DNA from: an uncultured bacterium
GTDB lineage: Bacteria; Verrucomicrobiota; Lentisphaeria; Victivallales; UBA1829
Length of the DNA: 64,000 bases
Assembly: GCA_902780135.1 (NCBI GenBank)
Contig: CACZEK010000005.1
Span: forward strand, 62,001-126,000
Direction of reading: 5' to 3'
This document shows, one piece after another, positions 16,597-24,775 of this stretch (positions within the stretch are counted from its first letter, which is position 1; the number at the start of each line of letters is the position of its first letter). The translations under genes and the position numbers were made by a program. The notes beneath the pieces were generated by a model that searched no databases, was not told the origin of the DNA, and was given only the letters and a program-made list of their open reading frames with translations.

Positions 16597-18506
16597 TCTT
16601 CTTCCTCCTCTTCCTCGTTCTCCGCATCGGCGGCGACAGGCGAGAACTTTTTCGCGAGTTCCTTTTCCATTTCGGGCGAATCGATGGGCTCCTTCAGTTC
16701 GACGGAGAGAAGGAATTTGCCGATGGAAAGATGGTCGCACACGTCGTGGCCATCGTCATACACGATCTTGATGTCGTTGTCGCCCGCCTTGAAGATGTTC
16801 CTGTACTCGCTGTTCATCTTCGAGGTGATGTTGTTGATGGCGGCGCTTCTGTCGTTGGTGATCGTCGTGTTGTCCTTGTTCTCGCAAATGACATAGACCA
16901 CCATATTGACCCAGCGCAGGGAGCCGTCGCCGGCATCCGCGGCGCTGTCCTGCTGCTGATTGTTGTTGTTGTCCTCCGGCATATCCATCGAAAGCTGGCC
17001 GCCGGTCCGGGCATTTTCCGGCCCGTTCGCGTTCGCGGCGTTGGTCGCGTTCCTGATCTGCTGGCTCGGCGCGCTGGAAATGGAGAAATCCGTGAGCCAG
17101 ACGTTGTCCGGGATGCAGGTCTTGATGAGCGAATAGAACGCGATCATGTTGTTGCGCTTCTTCAGAAGATCGACCGCGTCGTTGAACGCGCCGTTCGCCG
17201 TGGAGAGCTTGCTGTTGGCGTCCTTCACGCGCCGCTGGATCGCTTCGCGCTGGGCGACGTAGGCGCTGAACTCGTCGCGCTTGCCCCCGATGTTTTCCTC
17301 CTGCTGCGACATGGTCCAGAGCGTGATGCCGAAGAAGAGCAGCACGACGACCGCCGATGCAAAGAAGAACGGGCGCTTCGAACGGAATTCGTTCTGTTTG
17401 CGGACGTAATCCGGGATCAGGGAGATCTCGACGGGAGACGTGCCGATGCGGCGGAGCGCCAGGCCGATCGTCTCGGCGTACAGGTGCGCGACCTCGGAAA
17501 GGACCTGCTGGTCGACCGCGGGGCCGATGCCGACGACCTGGAACGGGTTCAGGTATTCCACCGGGATCCGGAGTTTTTCCGAGAAGAACCGCGGGGTGTA
17601 CGGCAGGATGGAGGTGCCGCCGGCGAGGAAGAGCTTTTCCGGCTTGCGGCCTTTCTGCGTGGCGCGGTAGACGTTGATGGAACGGTTGATCTCGCCGTGG
17701 AGGCGGGTCATGACGTTGCGGACGATCTTGGAGACCGCGGAAGCGACTTCGGAGTCGGCTTCCTCGTACGCGCCGCCGAGGGAGACATAGCCGTGTTTGC
17801 GCTTCATCTCCTCCGCGTCCGCGTAGGAGATGTTGAATTCCTTGGCGATCTGCTGCGTGATGGTGTCGCCCGCGATCGGAATGGTGCGGACGAAGAAACG
17901 GGAGCCGTCGATGAAAACGAGCGTGGAGCAGCGTCCGCCGATGTCGAGGATCATCTGGCAGTCCGTGGCGCCGACGTTGTTCGCACGCGCGCTGTTATAG
18001 CAGGAAGTGCCGGCGACTTCGATGAGGGCGATGCGCTTGCCGAGCTTTTCGACGAGCTCGGAGATGCGGGAGACTTCCTGCTTCTTCACGATGACGATCA
18101 TGGCGTCGATCTCGCTGCCGTCGGAATCCGCGGTGGGCGGGAGAAGCTGGGAATCCCAGACGACTTCGTCCGAAGAGAACGGGATCGCCTGCTTGGCTTC
18201 GTAGGAAATGATCTCCTGGATCTTGTCCTTGTCCGTCGTCATGGCGGGGACCTTGACGAACCGGACGAACGCGTTCTTGCCGGACAGGGAGACGTAGACG
18301 TCGCGCGCCGTGAAGCCGTTCGTCCTGATGACGTCGGTCAGGGTCTTGAGGATCACATCCTCGGGGGGCTCGTCGGAGGAGAATTCGTATTCCGTGTAGG
18401 CGAAACGCTCCAGGTTCAGGCTCTGCCCGGGAACATACGAGAATTCGGCGGCCTTGATGCTGTCGCCGCCAATGTCGATGCAGAGGATTAAGTTTTGCTG
18501 TGCCAT
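16593..18506 (-). CDS. pilM: PilM actin-like ATPase fused to a PilN-like domain
   Basis: Residues 1-350 form an actin-fold ATPase of the PilM type: phosphate 1 motif ILCIDIGGDSIKAAEF at the N-terminus, phosphate 2 MILDIGGRCSTLVFIDG, and adenosine motif LFLAGGTSILPYT. Residues about 376-398 are a membrane helix, followed by a coiled coil and a periplasmic domain, which is the layout of PilN. In most type IV pilus systems PilM and PilN are separate proteins joined by a short peptide contact; here they are one chain of 637 residues, as I recall also for Amuc_1101. The tail is very Glu-rich. The start is 3 bp after the upstream stop. It should anchor the pilus machine to the inner membrane. Confidence 0.9.
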   Translation of the reverse strand: MAQQNLILCIDIGGDSIKAAEFSYVPGQSLNLERFAYTEYEFSSDEPPEDVILKTLTDVIRTNGFTARDVYVSLSGKNAFVRFVKVPAMTTDKDKIQEIISYEAKQAIPFSSDEVVWDSQLLPPTADSDGSEIDAMIVIVKKQEVSRISELVEKLGKRIALIEVAGTSCYNSARANNVGATDCQMILDIGGRCSTLVFIDGSRFFVRTIPIAGDTITQQIAKEFNISYADAEEMKRKHGYVSLGGAYEEADSEVASAVSKIVRNVMTRLHGEINRSINVYRATQKGRKPEKLFLAGGTSILPYTPRFFSEKLRIPVEYLNPFQVVGIGPAVDQQVLSEVAHLYAETIGLALRRIGTSPVEISLIPDYVRKQNEFRSKRPFFFASAVVVLLFFGITLWTMSQQEENIGGKRDEFSAYVAQREAIQRRVKDANSKLSTANGAFNDAVDLLKKRNNMIAFYSLIKTCIPDNVWLTDFSISSAPSQQIRNATNAANANGPENARTGGQLSMDMPEDNNNNQQQDSAADAGDGSLRWVNMVVYVICENKDNTTITNDRSAAINNITSKMNSEYRNIFKAGDNDIKIVYDDGHDVCDHLSIGKFLLSVELKEPIDSPEMEKELAKKFSPVAADAENEEEEEEE

Positions 18507-18509
18507 CGG

Positions 18510-19355
18510 TTATTTCCCCGCGGATTCTTTGATAGGTTCAAACCGGTCGAAGAGAACCCATGCGAACGGGGTTTTCGAAACGGGAAGCAATTCATCCGGC
18601 ATATATTTGAAAGTCTGAGGGTTGAACTTGTTCTGGTTGATGTAGTTGAAAAGCCTGGACGTGCTTGCCACCGTGGGGGAGCTGTCTCCGTCCGGCTTCA
18701 GATAGGTGTAGAAAAGCTTCGCCGCGCGGTTGCCGCTCTGCGCCTTGTCCAGACGGGAGAAGACTTCCTTGCCGCACGCCTGATAGCCGTACACGGTGCG
18801 TCCGCCGTAGGAAATGGCGGCCATGACGGGGAGGTCGCTGGCGTATTTTTTCAGTTCGCTGGTAATCTTGTTGTAATCCTTCGCGGGGTCGGCCACGCCG
18901 TCGAACGCGAAGTAGCGGTAGATGACTTCCGGCGGGATCATCATGCGGACGAAATGGCGTCCGTCGTTTGCCTGAAGCGAAGCAAGCGTCTGCTTGCCGC
19001 CGATCACGATGCCGCCCTGGGCGCCGCGGGCGTCCATCGTGGGGATGAACACGTTGATCTCGACTTCGACGTTGTCAAGCCATTTCGGCCACTGGGCGGC
19101 GGTTTTCGGGGCGTTGGTGGAGAACGCGACGTCGACGCTGAGCCAGTGCTTGGCGTTGCTCATGTCGCGCTCGTTCAAACGCATGTCGATCACGCGCTCC
19201 TCGTTCTCGATCTTGAAGAACGGGGTGAAGGTCTGGGCGACATTGACGGCTTTCCCGTCTTTGGGGAACTCGATCGCCCAGCTGCCGGAGCGGGCAGTCT
19301 GAGCGGAAACAGTAAAGGCCGCAGCCGCGAAAAGTGCAATGAGAAGTTTTTTCAT
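18510..19355 (-). CDS. Amuc_1102-like periplasmic protein, first gene of the pilus operon
   Basis: The 281-residue product begins with a clear signal peptide (MKKLLIALFAAAAFTVSAQT). The mature part is beta-rich without recognised motifs; a notable segment is IDMRLNERDMSNAKHWLSVD. It opens the operon and is followed after 3 bp by the PilM/PilN gene, matching the position of Amuc_1102 beside Amuc_1101. It is otherwise a conserved hypothetical for me. AGAGGT precedes the ATG, and a promoter is visible about 65 bp upstream. Confidence 0.7.
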   Translation of the reverse strand: MKKLLIALFAAAAFTVSAQTARSGSWAIEFPKDGKAVNVAQTFTPFFKIENEERVIDMRLNERDMSNAKHWLSVDVAFSTNAPKTAAQWPKWLDNVEVEINVFIPTMDARGAQGGIVIGGKQTLASLQANDGRHFVRMMIPPEVIYRYFAFDGVADPAKDYNKITSELKKYASDLPVMAAISYGGRTVYGYQACGKEVFSRLDKAQSGNRAAKLFYTYLKPDGDSSPTVASTSRLFNYINQNKFNPQTFKYMPDELLPVSKTPFAWVLFDRFEPIKESAGK

Positions 19356-19419
19356 GATTCCAGACCTCTTCGTGGGTTATTTCTTAAAGCTTAAGAGAGA
19401 CGCGCACGCCGATGAATAG

Positions 19420-19448
19420 AAAATACTCTTATTTTCCGGTTCTTTCAA
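19420..19448 (-). promoter_or_regulatory. Promoter of the pilus-like operon
   Basis: On the minus strand TTGAAA (19448-19443), 17-bp spacer, TATTTT (19425-19420). The -10 lies in one arm of a small inverted repeat GAAAATA/TATTTTC (19419-19436), which could be a regulator site. Confidence 0.5.
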
Positions 19449-19513
19449 GTGCGTTTCTCCAAAAATTCCGATTATTTTTTTTAGTTTCCGAAGTTTTCCG
19501 CTCCATCCGGGGG

Positions 19514-19915
19514 TCAGTTCTGCGTCTCCGAAGCGGGTTTCTCTTCCGGGACAGCCGCATTTTCCGCCGCCGCGGCGTCGGTCTTCACGGCCTCCGCAGA
19601 CGTTTCCGCGGCCGCGTCCGTTTCCCCCGCCATGGCGATGGAGGATTCCCCCTCGACCACGCTGGAATCCGCCGTCTGCATGTGCCCGGCGACGATGGCG
19701 GATGCGAGCGTGAGGACGAAGAAAATGGAAATGCACCAGACCGTGAGCTTGGAAAGATGGCTCATCGCCTGTGCGCCGAACACGCTTTCGCCGAGGCCGC
19801 CGAACGCGGAGCCGAAGCCGCCGCCGCTCTTGGACGGCTGAACCAGAATGAGGGCGATCAGAAGCACCGCCAGGATCACGACCAGCGTGTTGAGGATTGT
19901 CGCAAGTGTCGACAT
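19514..19915 (-). CDS. secG: Preprotein translocase subunit SecG
   Basis: SecG is the small auxiliary subunit of the SecYEG channel. The 133-residue protein shows the family pattern: a first membrane helix (about 6-25, ending ALILVQPSKSGGG), a short loop with GSAFGGLGESVFGAQA, and a second helix (about 57-77). An Ala/Glu-rich tail of about 50 residues makes it longer than typical SecG (70-110). It has its own upstream promoter and precedes the pilus operon by 158 bp on the same strand. Confidence 0.92.
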   Translation of the reverse strand: MSTLATILNTLVVILAVLLIALILVQPSKSGGGFGSAFGGLGESVFGAQAMSHLSKLTVWCISIFFVLTLASAIVAGHMQTADSSVVEGESSIAMAGETDAAAETSAEAVKTDAAAAENAAVPEEKPASETQN

Positions 19916-20323
19916 GTTTCTATACCTTTATCATTTTCGAGTTAAAATTCAATGATGAGCGTCCCGTCAGGGCACAAGACTGCATCGGTAATTCTAAAAC
20001 ATAGCACTCATTTTCCCGATTTCAAGCGCGAAACGCTACTTTTTAAGAAAAATGGCCATGTTTTTTAACGTTTTCTTAAGCTTTTAAAACAAAAAGACGG
20101 AAAAAAGCGGGAAATCGCCTTTTCAGACAAATGGAAGCAGGTTTTTCGGACTTGCCTTTTTTGATGCGGAAAATTAACTCGTTAACATACTAAAATCGCA
20201 CCATTTTCCCGACAGGGTCCGGCGACGGCCTTTCCATCGGGCGCGGCATGCCCGGGTCGCCGGGACCGGTCGACGATCCTGGCGCAGACGCGGGGGACGC
20301 CGGCGCGGGGGTCGGAGCGACGG
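19916..20323. other. Intergenic region upstream of secG
   Basis: No gene is seen in these 408 bp. The part near 19930-20200 is strikingly AT-rich compared with its surroundings and holds the secG promoter. A short palindrome TTAACTCGTTAA lies near 20174. The remainder (20205-20323) is GC-rich; it translates on the minus strand as a proline-rich string but in a different frame from the HAD gene, so I do not call it. Confidence 0.5.
19998..20025 (-). promoter_or_regulatory. Promoter of secG
   Basis: On the minus strand TTGAAA (20025-20020), 16-bp spacer, TATGTT (20003-19998), about 83 bp before the secG ATG. Confidence 0.45.
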
Positions 20324-21181
20324 TCAGTCGCCGTCCTCCGGGAACAGCGCCCGGCGGAAGACGCCGAGATCGGCGCAGCAGTAGTCCGCGCGGGTCTCCG
20401 CCGAACCTCCGCCGACGCCGGTGGAAATGCGCAGGGTGCGCGCCCCGGCGCGGATGCCGGATTCGATGTCGGTGTGCTCGCGGTCGCCCGCCATGAGGAG
20501 TTCGGACGGCTTGATGCCGAGGCGTTTCATCATCACCTGAAGCATGTCCGGGTTCGGCTTGCCGAAGACGCGCCGGCAGCGGACTCCGGTGGCGGTCTCC
20601 AGGCACGCGGTGATCGCGCCGCAGTCCACGAGCCAGGTCGGTTCCGTGGTGGGGCAGAAGACGTCGGGATGCGTGGCGAACCACGGGACGCCGTTCCGGA
20701 TCCACCAGGCGGCGCGGCAGAGGCGGCCGTAGGTCAGCGTCTTGTCGAAGGCGGTGATCACGGCGTCGGGCCGGTCGTCGGGCGAATCGGCGGTCTCCTC
20801 CAGCCCGAGGGACCGCATTTCGCGCCGGAAATCGTCCGTGCCGAGCAGGAAGAAACGTCTGAAAGCCGGGAACTCCGTGCGGAGGGCGTCGGCGACGCTC
20901 AGGACCGGGGTCACGATCCGGTCGCGTCCGGCGAGCGGGACGCCCATGCCGCGGAGGCGTTCGACGTAGGAGTCGATGCTGCGCGAGGTGTTGTTGGTGA
21001 CGAATCCCCAGGCGACGCCGTGCCGGGTGAGCGCGTCGAAGAACGGCCGCGACGTCGGGTACAGCGTGTCGCCCTCGTAGATCGTGCCGTCGAGGTCCAT
21101 CATCACGCACCGGATCCCCGCCAGCGAGGGCGGCGGCGAACCCGGCTTGACGCGCAGGGATGAATCCGCGGCGGCGGTCAT
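20324..21181 (-). CDS. HAD-IIA family sugar/nucleotide phosphatase
   Basis: The 285-residue protein has HAD motif I VMMDLDGTIYEG with the nucleophile Asp, motif II WGFVTNNTSR, and motif III/IV VFGKPNPDMLQ ... MAGDREHTDIESGIRAGART. These place it with NagD/PGP-type (subclass IIA) phosphatases, which hydrolyse small phosphate esters. The substrate is unknown. Position 5 bp after glmS suggests a role linked to amino-sugar phosphate or a general clean-up function; that is inference. The ATG at 21181 is chosen because it directly follows the glmS stop; the frame is open further upstream inside glmS. Confidence 0.88.
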   Translation of the reverse strand: MTAAADSSLRVKPGSPPPSLAGIRCVMMDLDGTIYEGDTLYPTSRPFFDALTRHGVAWGFVTNNTSRSIDSYVERLRGMGVPLAGRDRIVTPVLSVADALRTEFPAFRRFFLLGTDDFRREMRSLGLEETADSPDDRPDAVITAFDKTLTYGRLCRAAWWIRNGVPWFATHPDVFCPTTEPTWLVDCGAITACLETATGVRCRRVFGKPNPDMLQVMMKRLGIKPSELLMAGDREHTDIESGIRAGARTLRISTGVGGGSAETRADYCCADLGVFRRALFPEDGD

Positions 21182-21186
21182 GGCTG

Positions 21187-23013
21187 TTACTCGACGGTAA
21201 CGCTTTTCGCGAGGTTGCGGGGCTGGTCGATCTCGCAGCCTCGTTCGCGGGCGAAGTAATAGGCGAAGATCTGGAGCGCGACGACCGTGGTGATCGGGGC
21301 GACGAACCGGGAGCTCTTCGGGACGCGGATGATGTTGTCGGTGAACTTGTCGCAGCAGTCGTCGTCGCCGGAGACGACGGCGATGATCGGGGAACGGCGG
21401 GCGCAGCATTCCTGGATGTTGCCGAGCATCTTGTCCTTGCCGGGGATGTCGTTGCAGAGGGCGACGACGGGGACGGAGGGCTCCAGCAGGGCGATGGGGC
21501 CGTGCTTGAGCTCGGCGGCGTGGTAGCCTTCGGCGTGGACGTAGCTGATCTCCTTGAGCTTGAGCGCGCCTTCGAGGGCGGCGGGGTAGAGGCAGCCGCG
21601 CCCGATGTAGAAGAGGTCGTTGGCGTGCGCCGTCGCTTTGGCGATCTCCTCGATGCGGGGCGCCTGCTTCAGGACTTCGCGGAGGTGGTCCGGGATGGCT
21701 TCGATCTCGCGGACGAGGTTTTCGCCCCATTCGTGGTTGAGGCGGCGGTTGCGTCCGAGCAGGAGCGCGAGCATGAGCAGCACGGTCACCTGGCAGGTGA
21801 ACGCCTTGGTGGACGCCACGCTGATCTCGGGACCGGCGTGCAGGTAGATGCCGCGTCCGCTCTCGCGGGCGATGGTGGATCCGACGACGTTGCAGAGCGA
21901 GGCGACGATCGCGCCTTTGTTCACGGCCTCGCGGACGGCTGCGAGCGTGTCGGCGGTCTCGCCGGACTGGCTGATCGGCAGCACGAGCGTGTTCGGCTCG
22001 ATGATCGGGTTGCGGTAGCGGAACTCGGCGGCCTGTTCGACGGACGCCGGGATGCCGGAGATGTCCTCGAAATAGTAGGAGCCGACGAGTCCGGCGTGGA
22101 AGCTGCTGCCGCAGGCGGCGACGACGATGCGGTTGATCTGCGCCATCTCACGCGGGGTGAGGTTGAGGCCGGAGAGAACGGCGTTCCCCGCCTTGAAGTT
22201 CAGGCGGCCGCGGATGGAGTTTTCGACGGATTCGGGCTGCTCGTAGATCTCCTTGAGCATGTAGTGCTCGTACGCGCCCTTGCCGTCCGCGGAAATGTCC
22301 CAGGAGACCTGCGACGCCTGGCGCTGGACCGGGACGTTCGCGAGGGTGCGGAGCTCGACCTTGGACGGCGTGAGAATCGCCATTTCGCCGTCGTTCAGGT
22401 AGATGACGTCGCGGGTGTAGGTCACGAGCGCGGTGACGTCGCTGGCGACCATGTTGGCGTCCTTGCCGAGGCCGATCACGATGGGGCTGCCGTGGCGGGC
22501 GGTGATGACGGTGTCCGGGTGCATGGCGGAGATGACCGCGATGCCGTAGGTGCCGGAGATCTGGTGGAGGGCGGCGGCGACAGCTTCGGCGAGGTCGCCG
22601 TGGTAGAACTCCTCGATCAGGTGCGGGATGACCTCGCTGTCCGTGTCGGACGCGAACTTGTGCCCGGCGGCCTCCAGGCGTTTCCGCAGGTCGGCGTGGT
22701 TCTCGATGATGCCGTTGTGGACGACCGCGAAGAGGCCCTTTTCATCGGTATGCGGGTGGGCGTTGCGTTCGCTGGGGACGCCGTGCGTGGCCCAGCGGGT
22801 GTGGGCGATGCCGGTGTGCATGTTCTGCTCGCCGGCGGGACGCTTCGCCTCCAGGTTGACGACTTTGCCGATGGACTTGACGGTCAGGACGGAATCGCCG
22901 TTCAGGAGGCTGATCCCGGCGGAATCGTATCCGCGGTATTCCAGGCGCTTGAGCCCGTCGATGAGAAATGCGAACGCGGGCTTCGGCCCGGTGTATCCTA
23001 CAATTCCGCACAT
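21187..23013 (-). CDS. glmS: Glutamine-fructose-6-phosphate aminotransferase
   Basis: GlmS makes glucosamine-6-phosphate from fructose-6-phosphate and glutamine, the first step towards UDP-GlcNAc. The 608 residues match the family's usual length. The glutaminase half starts MCGIVGYTG with Cys2 as nucleophile and has HTRWATHG; two SIS isomerase domains follow (VAACGSSFHAGLVG and the second with YIGRGCLYPAALEGALKLKE); the end PRNLAKSVTVE is typical. ACGGAG lies upstream of the ATG. It follows glmM on the same strand after 242 bp. I see no glmS-ribozyme-like element, which would be unexpected outside Firmicutes. Confidence 0.97.
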   Translation of the reverse strand: MCGIVGYTGPKPAFAFLIDGLKRLEYRGYDSAGISLLNGDSVLTVKSIGKVVNLEAKRPAGEQNMHTGIAHTRWATHGVPSERNAHPHTDEKGLFAVVHNGIIENHADLRKRLEAAGHKFASDTDSEVIPHLIEEFYHGDLAEAVAAALHQISGTYGIAVISAMHPDTVITARHGSPIVIGLGKDANMVASDVTALVTYTRDVIYLNDGEMAILTPSKVELRTLANVPVQRQASQVSWDISADGKGAYEHYMLKEIYEQPESVENSIRGRLNFKAGNAVLSGLNLTPREMAQINRIVVAACGSSFHAGLVGSYYFEDISGIPASVEQAAEFRYRNPIIEPNTLVLPISQSGETADTLAAVREAVNKGAIVASLCNVVGSTIARESGRGIYLHAGPEISVASTKAFTCQVTVLLMLALLLGRNRRLNHEWGENLVREIEAIPDHLREVLKQAPRIEEIAKATAHANDLFYIGRGCLYPAALEGALKLKEISYVHAEGYHAAELKHGPIALLEPSVPVVALCNDIPGKDKMLGNIQECCARRSPIIAVVSGDDDCCDKFTDNIIRVPKSSRFVAPITTVVALQIFAYYFARERGCEIDQPRNLAKSVTVE

Positions 23014-23166
23014 ATAATGTTTTCTCCGTGGTTCATGCAGATTTGCGGTGGAGAATGCGGCCCGGAGAAGGACGGAAGCCGGGGAAAACTGCCGGGATGC
23101 GGCACGAAGGATTCCCCGGACTGCGGCGGATGGATCGTCCCGCGTTCATAACGCCGGTCCCGCGGT

Positions 23167-23190
23167 CCCCTTTCCGGCAGGGGAAAGGGG
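23167..23190. other. Perfect hairpin between glmM and glmS
   Basis: CCCCTTTCC (23167-23175) and GGAAAGGGG (23182-23190) form a 9-bp perfect stem with a 6-base loop. There is no T tract on either strand, so it is not a standard terminator; RNA processing or attenuation between glmM and glmS is possible. Confidence 0.4.
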
Positions 23191-23255
23191 GGCGGACAGC
23201 GGCGGCGGGAAGCGGACGGATCGCCCCGGATGCCGCATTCGGTGCGGGGGAACGG

Positions 23256-24596
23256 TCAGCAGAGCGCCTTCTTCAGGAAGTCGCTGATCGTGTCGTGCCA
23301 CTTCTGGGCGAGGGCTTCGTCCTTCGCCTCGACGAGGATGCGGACTTTGTTCTCGGTGCCGGAGTAGCGGATGACGGTGCGGCCGGTGCCGGCGAATTCC
23401 TTGTCGGCCTTCGCGATGAGGTCGGTGTAACCGGGGATCTCGGCAAGCGGGGGTTTCTGCTTGACGGCGAGGCCGGAGAGCTTCTGCGGGTATTCCTCCA
23501 TGAATCCGGTGAGCTCGTGGAGATGCTTGTCCTGCTGCTTCATGAGCTTGAGGACGTGGAGCGCGGAGACGATGCCGTCGCCGGTGGTGGCGTAGTCGAG
23601 GAAGATCAGGTGGCCGGACTGTTCGCCGCCCAGGTAGATGCCTTTTTCCTGCATCCGTTCGATGACGTAGCGGTCGCCGACGGGCGTGATCTCCGTCGTG
23701 ATGCCGTTCTGCTTCATGGCGTCCACGAGGCCGAGGTTGCTCATGATGGTGACGGCGATCGTGTCGTTCGGGAGGCGTTTGCGCGCCTTCATGTCGAGCG
23801 CGCAGAGGCCGATGATGCGGTCGCCGTTCACTTCGTTGCCGTGGCAGTCGCTGAAGATCACGCGGTCGGCGTCGCCGTCGAGCGTGATGCCGACGTCGGC
23901 GCGGTATTCCTTCACGAGGCGGCAGATGCGTTCGGGATGGGTCGCGCCGCAGTTGTAGTTGATGTTGAGCCCGTCGGGCGAAACGGAGTCGGCGATGACT
24001 TCCGCGCCGAGTTCGCGCAGGATGGTCGGGGCGATCTCGTAGGATGCGCCGTTCGCGCAGTCGAGCACCACGCGGAGGCCGCGGAGGCTGACGTTGCCGA
24101 TGGTCTGCTTGGCGAATTCGATGTAGCGGCCGCGGGCGTCGTCGAGGCGGAACGCCTTGCCGATCTTGTCGCCGGCGACGCCGCTGATGGCGCCGGACAT
24201 GATCTCTTCGATGTGGGCTTCCTCTTCGTCGGGAAGCTTGAAGCCGTCGCCGCCGAAGACCTTGATGCCGTTGTCTCTGGCGGGGTTGTGGGAGGCCGTG
24301 ATCATGATGCCGCAGGAAGCGTTCATGGAACGGACGAGGTGGGCGATGGCCGGGGTGGGCATGGGGCCGGTCTGGAATACGTCCATCCCGGTGCTGACCA
24401 TGCCGGCGGTGAGCGCGGTTTCGAGCATGTACCCGGAGAGGCGCGTGTCCTTGCCGATCACGGCGGTGCCGCCGTGCTTGCTGTTCACGTAGATCTTACC
24501 GAGGGCCTTGCCGAGGGTAAGGGCGATTTCCGGGGTTACGGGGTGGGAGTTAGCCTGTCCACGAATTCCGTCGGTTCCAAAGAGCTTTCTTTCCAT
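23256..24596 (-). CDS. glmM: Phosphoglucosamine mutase
   Basis: GlmM converts glucosamine-6-phosphate to glucosamine-1-phosphate. The 446-residue protein starts KLFGTDGIRGQAN, has the active-site serine loop IMITASHNPARDNGIK near residue 100, the metal-binding loop TLDGDADRVIF near 240, the sugar-binding GGEQSGHLIF near 325, and the phosphate-binding RYSGTENKVRILVE at the C-terminus. All are those of GlmM rather than ManB or Pgm. It lies upstream of glmS, so two consecutive steps of UDP-GlcNAc synthesis are clustered. Confidence 0.97.
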   Translation of the reverse strand: MERKLFGTDGIRGQANSHPVTPEIALTLGKALGKIYVNSKHGGTAVIGKDTRLSGYMLETALTAGMVSTGMDVFQTGPMPTPAIAHLVRSMNASCGIMITASHNPARDNGIKVFGGDGFKLPDEEEAHIEEIMSGAISGVAGDKIGKAFRLDDARGRYIEFAKQTIGNVSLRGLRVVLDCANGASYEIAPTILRELGAEVIADSVSPDGLNINYNCGATHPERICRLVKEYRADVGITLDGDADRVIFSDCHGNEVNGDRIIGLCALDMKARKRLPNDTIAVTIMSNLGLVDAMKQNGITTEITPVGDRYVIERMQEKGIYLGGEQSGHLIFLDYATTGDGIVSALHVLKLMKQQDKHLHELTGFMEEYPQKLSGLAVKQKPPLAEIPGYTDLIAKADKEFAGTGRTVIRYSGTENKVRILVEAKDEALAQKWHDTISDFLKKALC

Positions 24597-24631
24597 AAGA
24601 GTTTTCGGCCTTTCCAGAATTGGCTTGTTGA

Positions 24632-24695
24632 GGCGGCATGGCGCCGCCGGAAAAAACGATTAAAATAATATACATCCCCCGCAAGGCAAAATCAA
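24632..24695 (-). promoter_or_regulatory. glmM promoter with 5' leader hairpin
   Basis: On the minus strand TTGATT (24695-24690), a 17-bp spacer and TATATT (24672-24667) form a promoter; the same hexamers recur before the 48813 gene. In the leader GGCGGC and GCCGCC (24632-24648) form a 6-bp stem with a 5-base loop, 36 bases before the glmM ATG. The hairpin may stabilise the mRNA or regulate it. Confidence 0.6.
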
Positions 24696-24775
24696 GATAA
24701 GACTACAGGATTATTCAAGATTTCCGCGTGCCTGCGCGACCCCCACGGACGCCGATGCCCGGACGACGCGTACGG

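Noticed and set aside
20190-20323. Proline-rich minus-strand translation after the HAD phosphatase gene
   Set aside because: It is in a different frame from the HAD protein, whose domain is already complete at 20324. No start or RBS supports a separate gene, and GC-rich spacer often reads as Pro/Ala/Ser/Gly.
23014-23255. glmS ribozyme upstream of glmS
   Set aside because: No recognisable ribozyme core; only one simple 9-bp hairpin is present, and the ribozyme is known mainly from Firmicutes.
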